From contig NZ_CP036289.1 of the NCBI RefSeq assembly GCF_007748115.1, positions 1,922,001 to 1,986,000 on the forward strand: 64,000 nucleotides of DNA. The letters run 5' to 3'. This DNA is from Bremerella volcania (lineage in GTDB: Bacteria; Planctomycetota; Planctomycetia; Pirellulales; Pirellulaceae). The notes beneath the pieces are model-generated. The model was not told the DNA's origin. It did not search any database and saw nothing but the letters and a program-made list of their open reading frames with translations. Position numbers and translations under genes: made by a program. This document shows positions 45,339 to 53,010 of this stretch, one piece after another (position 1 is the stretch's first letter; the number at the start of each line of letters is the position of its first letter).

Positions 45339-45529
45339 TTCTCCTGTTCCAGATGATTCTGATCGTGGGTGTAAGCTTCGTGGAACTCGGCCGTCAGTGA
45401 TTCCGATGTGGCCTTGCCGAGCGCCAATTCCAAGAAGCGACTGGCGTCGCGACACGCACTGCCGGCGAAGCCCTTGGTTTCCACGCGGGACTCACTGCCG
45501 GGCGAGATGATGATTTCAATCGTCTTCAT
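45335..45529 (-). CDS. DUF2997 family protein (64 aa)
   Basis: ATG 45529 with AGGAG. Start MKTIEIIISPGSESRVETKG followed by FAGSACRDASRFLELALGK, the DUF2997 signature. The family usually sits next to DUF1257 (Ycf35-like) and AAA genes, as here. No activity is established. Confidence 0.8.
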   Translation of the reverse strand: MKTIEIIISPGSESRVETKGFAGSACRDASRFLELALGKATSESLTAEFHEAYTHDQNHLEQEK

Positions 45530-45893
45530 GCAGTTCTCCTACGTGAACGGTGAGTTTGATGGAGCCATCGGCCAGCGGCTGTTCGGTTACGGTGTGGCCG
45601 TTGCGGCGGGCTTCGAGTTTGGCTCGTTCGCAGGCGTATGCCTGCATCAGTCGGTCCAATTCGCGCTGCGCGCCCCACCGGCCCTCAAAGTTGTCGAATC
45701 GGATGCGACCGCTTTCCGTGTCACAGACGACTGGGTAGCGCCAGTCGGGTAGCCGCACGCAATAGCCGGTGGCCTCGCCGCTGAAGACTTGCGCGGTCTC
45801 GTGCGTTGGGAGCGACAGACCGAGACGTCGACAGGCCGAGTTGAGTGCTGCCGCGTCCCGAATCTCGGTCTCGACGGTAACGATGTGGGACAT
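45516..45893 (-). CDS. DUF1257 (Ycf35-like) protein (125 aa)
   Basis: MSHIVTVETEIRDAAALNSACRRLG start, CVRLPDWRYPVVCDTESG, GAQRELDRLMQAYACERAKLEA and a beta-rich end with SIKLTVHV: the DUF1257 layout. Overlaps the DUF2997 gene by 14 bp. Role unknown in any organism; genetically linked to Ycf46-like ATPases. Confidence 0.8.
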   Translation of the reverse strand: MSHIVTVETEIRDAAALNSACRRLGLSLPTHETAQVFSGEATGYCVRLPDWRYPVVCDTESGRIRFDNFEGRWGAQRELDRLMQAYACERAKLEARRNGHTVTEQPLADGSIKLTVHVGELHEDD

Positions 45894-45928
45894 GTCAGTG
45901 TCTCCGTTGGTGATATGTCGTGATTGGG

Positions 45929-46513
45929 TCAGGTTGGTTTCTCGATTGGGTCGGCATCGTAGGGCGAACTCGAATTATCATTGCCCGTGCGCAGGCCAAT
46001 GGCGCGGACGTTGTCAGAGGGTGGCAGCAACAATGGCCTATCGGTGACAAGGTCTTCGAGCAACACCTCAGCAATAGCCTGATCGTTCGCAGGTTCGACG
46101 CGGCGCCCGAGCAGATACCAGCACAGGACCAACGGCAGCAGGCACGCCAATAGAAATCCGATGTTGGTGATCGCCGCAGCGATGATTGGGTCCAAGCGAC
46201 GTTTAGCGGCCAGGTCACGGCGCTCTCCTTCCAGCAAATCGCGTTGCCGCCCTACCTCGGTACGTTCCGCTTGAATTTCGCGCTGCAGGACAACCATTTC
46301 CTGTCGCGCTTGAGCATCGGCTTCGACCAGTCGCCGCGAACCTTCGGCAACCTCGCGCTGCAGTTCGGTGACCTGACGATTCTGCTCCGCCTGCCGTTCG
46401 AGATGCCGTTCGGCCATTTCAGCCAGACGTTTGTTTTCTTCTTCATCACATCCGATCGCCGTCAGCATCAGCGTTACGGCGATCGGCGTGAGGATCAGCT
46501 TGTGTGTTTGCAT
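45929..46513 (-). CDS. Lipoprotein-like coiled-coil membrane protein (194 aa)
   Basis: ATG 46513 (GGAGG upstream). Signal with lipobox-like LTAIGC (Cys22), a continuous coiled coil at about 25-105 (QREVAEGSRRLVEADAQA region), then one membrane helix (AAAITNIGFLLACLLPLVL) and a polar tail. Anchored in a membrane at both ends of the coil. Second gene of the string; it may tether the Ubl machinery to the envelope (inference). Confidence 0.65.
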   Translation of the reverse strand: MQTHKLILTPIAVTLMLTAIGCDEEENKRLAEMAERHLERQAEQNRQVTELQREVAEGSRRLVEADAQARQEMVVLQREIQAERTEVGRQRDLLEGERRDLAAKRRLDPIIAAAITNIGFLLACLLPLVLCWYLLGRRVEPANDQAIAEVLLEDLVTDRPLLLPPSDNVRAIGLRTGNDNSSSPYDADPIEKPT

Positions 46514-46643
46514 ACGACCTCCAACGGTTAATGAGACGTCTGAGAATGTCCTGCAGCGCGAGGCGCAGGCGTCGCTCCTTGATGAGCGCAACAACCGCCA
46601 GCAGCAGGGCCACGGAAACAAAAGCGAGTACAACGTACGACAA
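46446..46643 (-). CDS. Small membrane protein with TTG start (65 aa)
   Basis: TTG 46643 with AAAGGAG 7 nt upstream. One N-terminal helix (YVVLAFVSVALLLAVVALI) followed by a basic amphipathic region. Overlaps the next gene by 68 bp in another frame. First gene of the long minus-strand string, just downstream of the conserved promoter-like element at 46701. Confidence 0.55.
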   Translation of the reverse strand: MSYVVLAFVSVALLLAVVALIKERRLRLALQDILRRLINRWRSYANTQADPHADRRNADADGDRM

Positions 46644-46700
46644 GTGATTCTCCTTTCTTCTTCGCGATTGATAAATTCAGAAAGACGATCAACCCAGCCA

Positions 46701-46754
46701 GAGCTAAGCGATCCCTTCATGTATAGTGACGCGTTTTGGCCTTGGATTTAGCTC
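46701..46754 (-). promoter_or_regulatory. Conserved promoter/operator element, copy A (start of Ubl gene string)
   Basis: About 54 bp shared with the element at 49272: GAGCTAAGC, CCTTCATGTATA, CGCGTTTT and GATTTAGCT blocks in the same order. On the minus strand it gives a TATACAT -10-like hexamer and AAAACGCG upstream, with GAGCTAA/TTAGCTC repeats at its ends. It lies 58 bp upstream of the TTG at 46643. Confidence 0.6.
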
Positions 46755-46774
46755 CGCATTGGTCATGAACATCG

Positions 46775-46954
46775 TCACACTGGTGCGTTGCTGCCGACTT
46801 CGGACGAGTCGGCATGAGGTTCGTCGCGGGTATCGGCGTTGGGCGGTTTCGATTGCGAGTCGGACCGCACTCCTTGTTTGGCGTTCTTGTTCAACCAGCG
46901 CTTCGCCAGCACGCGGCCGACCAGTCGTGCGAGTTCTCGATACGGTTTCTCCAT
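46775..46954 (-). CDS. Small hypothetical protein (59 aa)
   Basis: ATG 46954, GGAG 9 nt upstream. Basic helical start (MEKPYRELARLVGRVLAKRW) then a disordered Ser/Asp-rich tail. Typical of small genes next to planctomycete serine recombinases. A hairpin lies just upstream, between it and the recombinase stop. Confidence 0.55.
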   Translation of the reverse strand: MEKPYRELARLVGRVLAKRWLNKNAKQGVRSDSQSKPPNADTRDEPHADSSEVGSNAPV

Positions 46955-46973
46955 TGACTCAACTCCAAAAAAG

Positions 46974-46999
46974 AAGGCCCAGCAAAATGCCGGGCCTTT
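46974..46999. terminator. Terminator after the first serine recombinase
   Basis: AAGGCCC (46974-46980) pairs with GGGCCTT (46992-46998) around an 11-nt loop, with an A-run upstream (T-run on the minus strand). It ends transcription from the 47051 recombinase. Confidence 0.65.
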
Positions 47000-47050
47000 G
47001 GGGGTAACAGTTGAATTGTGCCGAGCTTCGTTGTTCGGCGTTACGAAGGG

Positions 47051-49009
47051 CTACGCCGCCTCGTCTGAGTCGGCCGATCCGTCCGACTGCTCGTCGTCAG
47101 ACTCCGACGGCGAGTCGTCTCCAGGATCGTCGCCGGTCTGCTGGGCATCGACGAAACGCTTCCACGCGCGGTACGCACGGTTGAGGTCCAGGCCGGTGAT
47201 CTCAACGATCTCCGTCCATTTGGTTCCCTCGGCCCGCATCTCAGCGATCTTCGGGGCCCAATGGTCCATCAAGGTGGGGCCGCCCAGGTCGATGACAAAC
47301 TCCTCCGAGGATTCGTCGTTGACGCAGTTCGCCAACAACGCGTCCAGAGCGTCGCCGGAGTCCGCTGACGACAGGATCGCTTTCAAGGCTTCCCAGGCGA
47401 GGACGCGAAAGCGCAGGCGGGCGTACCCGCGCGATTTGCCAGGCGGAATCACCTGATCGGCTTCGATGCGGCCGACGATCTTCCGCAGCAACAGCGAGGC
47501 TTCGTAGCCACCTTCGCGGATCACCGACGCCAGACCATCGAGTTGCTGCTGAATCCACTTGTCATCCGGCATTTCCACCGGTGCGGAGAGCAGTTTGCGG
47601 GCATCTTCGATCTTCTTGCGAAGTCGTTTTGCTTCACGCTCCGCTTCGTCGAGACGGTCACGGACCGCTTGGCTCTGGACGCGGCCTTCGGCCAAGGCAT
47701 CAACGAGATTGGCGACTTGGGATTCGACGTCCCGTAGGCGCCGCTCATCATGGGCGACTTCTTCGGGAACGCGCTGGGTGACCTCTTCGATCTGTTGACG
47801 CATGGCGGCCAGCGCCTCATCAAGCCACTCAGGCCACGACGTTAGCAGCTTGGCGAGAAACTCCAGCACGGCTTCCTCCGCCTTCTCAACGGGCACGCGC
47901 GTAGTCAGTTCGCAGCAATAGTCGTCCGCGCCGCGATTATGGCAGCCCAGATACAGCCGTTTGCCGCTCGCCTGCTGCCACATGCGGGAACCGCACTTGC
48001 TGCAAAACACCATGCCGGCCAGCAAACCGTTGGGATAGATCGCCGTATGATGGACCTTGGGCCCACGGTGCTTCTGTCCCGGCTTTTTGCCGTATAACTC
48101 CTTGAGGTCGGCCAGACCTTTTTGGGCCGCGTCCCAAACGTCGTCCTCGATGATCCGCAGCTCTGGACGCTCGACGACAACCTGCAACTCTTCGGGCACA
48201 GGGATTTGCTTCTTTTTGCCCTGGGAGTTACGGATGGTGCGGGTCGTCCCCCAACGCCATTTGATGATGTACTTCTCGTTTTCCAGGATCTTGCGGACGT
48301 GACGGGGACGCCAACGATTGGAGCGACGGCGATGTCCCCGCGGCGCATTCTGGCGGTTCAGTTCTTCTGCGATCCAGGAAATGGAACGCCCTTTGTTGAA
48401 CCACTCAAAGATCTTGCGAACCCACTTCGCTTCGGATTCTTTGATGCGAAGTCCACGTTCCGGTTTCGGGCCCCGGCTCTCGGCGGCCTTCTCCGGATTC
48501 AGCAGATAGGACTCATAGCCGTAACAGTAATCGCCGGCAGAAAGTTGACCGAGGATGCGACCAAGCTGCCCGCGGCGAACACGGCGGCCAAGTTCACGAA
48601 TGGTGGTGGAGTTATGTAGCTCCATCACCTTCACTCGCAACTCCCAGCCGGTTTGCTCGGTGTCGATTCCTTCGCCGGTCGCGATAAAACGTCCACCCAT
48701 GTAGACCAGATCGGTAATGAACGCGAACGTGTTGTCCGCCCGGCTCAAACGCGACTGATCATCCACGGCCAGGATACCGATCTGGCCGCTTTCCATCATC
48801 GCTTGCAACCGCTTGAAGTCATCGCGAAACACCTTGGTCCCACTTTCGGCTTCGTCGTAGATGACGATCGCCTTGGAGTGGTCGATCCCCATTCGCGTGA
48901 GCGCTTCGCGGACTTCGCGCTCCTGATCCTTGCACGACTTGTTGGATTGCAAGTCGCTGGAAAACCTCGTGTAGATCACGAGGGCCAAACTCAAGACCAT
49001 GGCAAGCAT
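47051..49009 (-). CDS. Large serine recombinase, copy 1 (652 aa)
   Basis: Resolvase/invertase catalytic domain (1-150) with YTRFSSD (Ser17), RLSR and an RELGRRVRRGQ linker. It is followed by a recombinase domain (GDYCYGYESYLLNPEKA...), a zinc ribbon (CSKCGSRM...CHNRGADDYCCEL) and a coiled coil. ATG 49009 follows AAGGAG. The C-terminus adds an HTH-like block (KIAEMRAEGTKWTEIVEITG) and an acidic tail that most relatives lack. Transcribed away from the second recombinase. Catalyses integration or excision of DNA. Confidence 0.9.
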   Translation of the reverse strand: MLAMVLSLALVIYTRFSSDLQSNKSCKDQEREVREALTRMGIDHSKAIVIYDEAESGTKVFRDDFKRLQAMMESGQIGILAVDDQSRLSRADNTFAFITDLVYMGGRFIATGEGIDTEQTGWELRVKVMELHNSTTIRELGRRVRRGQLGRILGQLSAGDYCYGYESYLLNPEKAAESRGPKPERGLRIKESEAKWVRKIFEWFNKGRSISWIAEELNRQNAPRGHRRRSNRWRPRHVRKILENEKYIIKWRWGTTRTIRNSQGKKKQIPVPEELQVVVERPELRIIEDDVWDAAQKGLADLKELYGKKPGQKHRGPKVHHTAIYPNGLLAGMVFCSKCGSRMWQQASGKRLYLGCHNRGADDYCCELTTRVPVEKAEEAVLEFLAKLLTSWPEWLDEALAAMRQQIEEVTQRVPEEVAHDERRLRDVESQVANLVDALAEGRVQSQAVRDRLDEAEREAKRLRKKIEDARKLLSAPVEMPDDKWIQQQLDGLASVIREGGYEASLLLRKIVGRIEADQVIPPGKSRGYARLRFRVLAWEALKAILSSADSGDALDALLANCVNDESSEEFVIDLGGPTLMDHWAPKIAEMRAEGTKWTEIVEITGLDLNRAYRAWKRFVDAQQTGDDPGDDSPSESDDEQSDGSADSDEAA

Positions 49010-49164
49010 GTCTATTCTCCTTACGGGACTGTTCCCGCATGAAAGTCAAACGGTGGACTCGACAGCGCACGGCGATCCTGCGTCCGACCTTCGCCGGTCT
49101 TCCGAGTTGGGACCGTCGACTGTCGAGTCGATTTCAGTAACGGATGAAGACGTCTCCAGAGCAG

Positions 49165-49197
49165 GCAGACATTGCACGGCTTCATGCGTCGAAAAAA
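49165..49197. repeat. Dispersed element, copy 2 (GCAGACATTGCA-n11-GTCGAAA)
   Basis: Same blocks as at 26986, with GTCGAAAAAAA. Lies 156 bp upstream of the recombinase start, in the gene-poor stretch 49010-49811. Confidence 0.6.
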
Positions 49198-49271
49198 AGT
49201 TGCGGCACCGGAAAGAGTGCGTCGAAAACGACGCGTGAGGCGCGGCCAAGCGGAAAGTCGGCGGCTTACAA

Positions 49272-49326
49272 GAGCTAAGCCGTGTCCTTCATGTATATAT
49301 GCCGCGTTTTTGCTCCGAATTTAGCT
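49272..49326 (-). promoter_or_regulatory. Conserved promoter/operator element, copy B (upstream of serine recombinase 1)
   Basis: Blocks GAGCTAAGC, CCTTCATGTATA, CGCGTTTT and GAATTTAGCT, collinear with the copy at 46701. The minus-strand -10-like TATACAT precedes the recombinase gene by about 280 bp. Confidence 0.55.
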
Positions 49327-49437
49327 GTAACCACATGATATGAAGCGACTTGTGTCGTTCTTCTGACGGGCAGTGCGAGAGCCATACTTGCAATCAGATA
49401 TTGTTGCGTTTTTGATGTGTCCGGACTAAAATACGGG

Positions 49438-49545
49438 TTAGTTTCGGCTGTTGCGACGCTCGATGGCGCGCAGTATTAGCCGTCCGAATTCCGACATCCG
49501 CTCAGCCGGCGTGAGGACTTTCGGATCGGGTCGCGAATCGCCCAT
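49438..49545 (-). CDS. Possible small protein (35 aa)
   Basis: ATG 49545, no clear ribosome site. MGDSRPDPKVLTPAERMSEF then a basic helix RLILRAIERR. Resembles short proteins that accompany planctomycete recombinases. Apart from this and the repeats, the 800-bp stretch 49010-49811 shows nothing coding. Confidence 0.35.
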   Translation of the reverse strand: MGDSRPDPKVLTPAERMSEFGRLILRAIERRNSRN

Positions 49546-49670
49546 TGCAAGTGGAAAACCGCCGTTTTTCTCGCGTGGAGGGAGCTTGCATGGCTCGGTG
49601 TTTGGTGTGGAAAGAGAGCGAGGCGATTGGGGCATCGATCTGCTCCGTGAAACAGAGGTGTTTCAGCGGG

Positions 49671-49703
49671 GCAGACATTGCAACCGGCGGTTGTGTCGAA
49701 AAA
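49671..49703. repeat. Dispersed element, copy 3 (GCAGACATTGCA-n12-GTCGAAA)
   Basis: GCAGACATTGCA at 49671-49682 and GTCGAAAAA from 49695. Lies 126 bp upstream of the small frame at 49545 and 109 bp from the plus-strand gene at 49812. Confidence 0.6.
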
Positions 49704-49811
49704 TTGACGGCGGAATTGTTCGTTCGCGATCCACCATCGCGTCACAGCAAGACTGCTCAGTCGCAGGACGGAGACATAGGCACCTAACTTGAAGGGTTGA
49801 GAGGTTGGCAA

Positions 49812-51179
49812 ATGTCAGACTTGAACGAGGACGACTTTCGGCTAATGATCCAAGTCCATCCTTCTGGGACACGCGATTTTGTCTTCTACACGGTCGCCGA
49901 TGGGGAAGCTCCCACGCCGCAGATTATTCACCCGTTGAACCTCTTGGGCTTGGATCTAGCGGCCTCCCTTCTCGAACTGTACGGGCGTCAGCAACCAGAG
50001 ATGTCTGTCGTTATTTCCCTCTGCAGACTCCTCGTACCGTGCTTGGAGTACCGAGGTAATCGACGCCACTTGATTGTCGAAGAATGGTCGGAGAGTGATA
50101 TTCGCGGCGAAACTCTCTACGAGCACACGCGGATACCATTGTCACGCGATTTAGCCGTGAACCAGGCAGGAGACTTCCGCGTCGTCACGACTGGCGTTGA
50201 GCCACCGCAGGATTCGCTCGCCAAGATCTTCTGGGACGCCCACTCATCATTACGTGACTTGCCGGACGTGTTTGAAGATCCCGACATGTCAAATCTCGCT
50301 CGTGTACTCTACGACGATCTCGTGCAGGCAGGCACAGGCAGGCAAGAAGTGCTTATATCGAACATCCGCCGACGTATCATGAACCACTGGTCAGAGAACT
50401 TCGGCAGTCTGGACCTTCGCGTGCCTACTCGACAGCGGCGTCGAGTTTTTAAGGACGTCCTGGCCGCCACAATCCGATTGGCGAGTCAGTTCAATGGCAA
50501 CGTGGCACGAGCATTGATATTCAGACGCCTCGATTCCCCTCGTGACGAACAAACCTTTACACCCGAGGAAGAGGCCCTCCTCGAACTACGCTATGGGGGA
50601 AGCCGTGCTTTAAGAGACATCAATATCGGACTTCTTTTCGGATGCGGTCCGCTGTTTGCCGAACTGGTCAACGACTTTGCTTTCGCCCACGTAGCTGGCG
50701 TGCCGGAAGCGGACCTCGAAGCCCGAACCGAACGGCTGCATCAATACATTGATTTGCTTGGCAGGTTTCGACGAAGACGCCGGCGCGCCCGAGCCGAAGA
50801 ACAGCGGGAACGTCGATCGAGGCGTCCGCGTCGGCCTCCTACCGGCCGACGCGTTTCGCCTGACAACCAGGAAGATGAAGAAACAACCAACCCCAGTGAA
50901 CAGGCCATTTTCAATGAAGACTGGGACATTATGGGGGCCGTCCTGCCACGGTTGAAGCCACGGGACGCCGAAAGGCTACAGGCGATGATGGATGCACGCG
51001 GTGATTATCGAAGGGCCGCCGAGATAACCGGAGTAGATCCCACGAAGTTCCATCGTCGATGGCGGCAAACGACTCTCCAAAACATCAAGGGAAAAATCGA
51101 AGACATCGCAGCTAGCGAAGGATTGGGCAGCCTGCTAAACGAAAGGCACGAAGATGGCGAAGAGGAAACCGAAGACTGA
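49812..51179 (+). CDS. Unrecognised protein with C-terminal helix-turn-helix (455 aa), coupled to recombinase 2
   Basis: ATG 49812. Residues 1-200 are alpha/beta, beginning LNEDDFRLMIQVHPSGTRDF. Residues 200-315 are helical. There follows an Arg-rich linker (RFRRRRRRARAEEQRERRSR and on), then a helix-turn-helix block (LQAMMDARGDYRRAAEITG...FHRRWRQ) similar to the end of recombinase 1. No known family. Its 3' end overlaps the recombinase 2 start by 26 bp, so it is probably a partner of it, for example a directionality or targeting factor (inference). Confidence 0.65.
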   Translation: MSDLNEDDFRLMIQVHPSGTRDFVFYTVADGEAPTPQIIHPLNLLGLDLAASLLELYGRQQPEMSVVISLCRLLVPCLEYRGNRRHLIVEEWSESDIRGETLYEHTRIPLSRDLAVNQAGDFRVVTTGVEPPQDSLAKIFWDAHSSLRDLPDVFEDPDMSNLARVLYDDLVQAGTGRQEVLISNIRRRIMNHWSENFGSLDLRVPTRQRRRVFKDVLAATIRLASQFNGNVARALIFRRLDSPRDEQTFTPEEEALLELRYGGSRALRDINIGLLFGCGPLFAELVNDFAFAHVAGVPEADLEARTERLHQYIDLLGRFRRRRRRARAEEQRERRSRRPRRPPTGRRVSPDNQEDEETTNPSEQAIFNEDWDIMGAVLPRLKPRDAERLQAMMDARGDYRRAAEITGVDPTKFHRRWRQTTLQNIKGKIEDIAASEGLGSLLNERHEDGEEETED

Positions 51180-52797
51180 AAAGCACCAGAAGCGGCCCAG
51201 AGCCGTACTCTACTGTCGTGTCAGCACGTTTGATCAAAACCGTGGCGACTACAGCTCACTGGAGGATCAGGAATCGCGGTTGCGCCGTGCGGCCGAGGCG
51301 GAAGGCTACACCGTATTTCAGGTTTTCAAGGAAGTAGCCAGTTCGGCAAACTTGGAGCGTGACGAACTTCGCAAGATGATGGGCAAGCTCGATGAGTTCG
51401 ACGCGGTCTACGTGACAAAGCTCGACCGTCTTTCGCGTTCCATGCATGACTGGTGTCGAGTCAACGAGTTGCTCGATCAGCATGACGTGGCTTTGGTTTC
51501 GGTAACGCAGAAGATCGATACGTCAACGCCGATGGGGCGGTTCTTCCGTGACTTGCTGATGCTTTTCGCTCAGTTCGAGCGAGAAATGATTGCGGAACGA
51601 ACCTACGAAAAAATGGCCGAGCAGGCGCGACTAGGCCGCTGGAGCGGCGGGCGACCGATTCTTGGTTACGACGTGGTAGACAAGACGATTGTCGTAAACC
51701 GTGATGAAGTAAAGATCGTCGAAGCGATCTTCGACAAGTACCTGGAACTGGCCTCGATCGCCAAGACGGCACGCTGGGCCAATCTTAAGGGCTATCGCAC
51801 CAAGCACGTCCAGTGCAAGAATGGGCGCGAGTTCAAGCCTCGCAAGTTCACCCGCGCCGATATCCAACGAATGCTGAGCAATATCACCTACATCGGCAAG
51901 GTTCGCTTTGACGGTGTTGAGTACAACGGCGCGCACGACGGAATTATTCCAGAAGAGAAATTTCTGCAGGTCCAGGAGTTGATGGCCGCCAAAAAAGATA
52001 AGCCACGTCGGGGCGATCAACGCCAACAGGAGACTCTACTGCTGGGGCTGCTTCGCTGTGGATTCTGTGGCGGCGCATGCACGTCAAGTTTCGTAAACAA
52101 GAAACAAAAGGACGGAACGATTCAGCGCTACTACTACTACAAATGCACGTCAAAATCGCGGCGAGACGCGGAAGCCTGTCCAAGTGCGGACTTGCGCGCC
52201 ACGATGATCGACGACGCCTTTATTCAGTACTTCCGGCAACTCGCGCATGAGCCGAAACATCTGGAAGCCGTCTTGAAAGCAGCAGATGCAGCTTCTCGCG
52301 AGGGCGTCGGTCAGTTTGAATCCGAGCGGGCCGAACTCTCAAAACAACTGGCCACGGCGGAGCGGGAATCGATGACACTCGTCGACCGCCTCGCCGACCC
52401 CGAATTAGCAGGGATCAGCGCGATCAAATCCCGCCTGACCGAACTGGAACATCAGCAACAAATCCTGAAGTCGCAGATCACAGACTTGACGCTCCAGATC
52501 CGCGATCGTCGGGACCAAAACCTCTCGCTCGACGAAATTCGAGAGGCATTTGAGCACTTCGACGAGATTTGGGAGGAGTTGGATTTTGAAGAACGACAGT
52601 ACGCAGTTCGGTTGCTTGTGAAGGAGATTCACCTCAATTTCGAAAAGGGTCAGAAGCAAGGTGAAATGAACATTCAAGCGTGGGGCCGCCGCCCCACGCC
52701 CTTGTCCGTCGAGCTACGCGACTATCGCTCTGCGAAGTTGCGTAACCAGGACGGAAGGCACGCCCAGCAGGATTCGAACCTGCGACCTGCGGTTTAG
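51154..52797 (+). CDS. Large serine recombinase, copy 2 (547 aa), reading into tRNA-Arg
   Basis: Catalytic domain with YCRVSTFDQ (Ser24), DRLSR and FRDLLMLFAQFEREMIAERT (quoted in part: FAQFEREMIAERT). Then recombinase domain, zinc ribbon (CGFCGGACTS...CPSADLR) and coiled coil. Related to the phiC31/Bxb1 class. A perfect 9-bp inverted repeat GCGTGGGGC / GCCCCACGC (52678-52699) lies near its 3' end. The last 13 codons (HAQQDSNLRPAV) are antisense to the tRNA-Arg gene, and the stop lies inside the tRNA. Confidence 0.92.
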   Translation: MAKRKPKTEKHQKRPRAVLYCRVSTFDQNRGDYSSLEDQESRLRRAAEAEGYTVFQVFKEVASSANLERDELRKMMGKLDEFDAVYVTKLDRLSRSMHDWCRVNELLDQHDVALVSVTQKIDTSTPMGRFFRDLLMLFAQFEREMIAERTYEKMAEQARLGRWSGGRPILGYDVVDKTIVVNRDEVKIVEAIFDKYLELASIAKTARWANLKGYRTKHVQCKNGREFKPRKFTRADIQRMLSNITYIGKVRFDGVEYNGAHDGIIPEEKFLQVQELMAAKKDKPRRGDQRQQETLLLGLLRCGFCGGACTSSFVNKKQKDGTIQRYYYYKCTSKSRRDAEACPSADLRATMIDDAFIQYFRQLAHEPKHLEAVLKAADAASREGVGQFESERAELSKQLATAERESMTLVDRLADPELAGISAIKSRLTELEHQQQILKSQITDLTLQIRDRRDQNLSLDEIREAFEHFDEIWEELDFEERQYAVRLLVKEIHLNFEKGQKQGEMNIQAWGRRPTPLSVELRDYRSAKLRNQDGRHAQQDSNLRPAV

Positions 52798-52832
52798 AAG
52801 ACCGCTGCTCTATCCGGCTGAGCTATGGGCGC
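52759..52832 (-). tRNA. tRNA-Arg (anticodon TCT)
   Basis: Full cloverleaf on the minus strand: acceptor GCGCCCA / TGGGCGT, D arm AGCTCAGCCGGATAGAGC, anticodon stem-loop GCGGTCTTCTAAACCGC (TCT) and T arm GCAGGTTCGAATCCTGC. CCA is not encoded. Chromosomal tRNA that marks the right border of the integrated region; recombinase 2 overlaps its 3' half. Confidence 0.95.
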
Positions 52833-53010
52833 AAAGGCTTGGCAGTGACCAAGTTTCCTAGATTCTAGCTGATGTGACGCGAACGCCAAGTCGAACTGTT
52901 GTGGAAACGGGCCAATCACGTCGCAGGATATCAGGCTGGCCTTATCGAAACGACACAACCGGAACAAAAAGGATCGCGTTTGGGAGGGTCTTTGCCAAAC
53001 TTTCACCGTC

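Noticed and set aside
52678-52699. 9-bp inverted repeat as a terminator
   Set aside because: It lies inside the recombinase coding region with no T-run, and the frame continues through it; kept only as a note.
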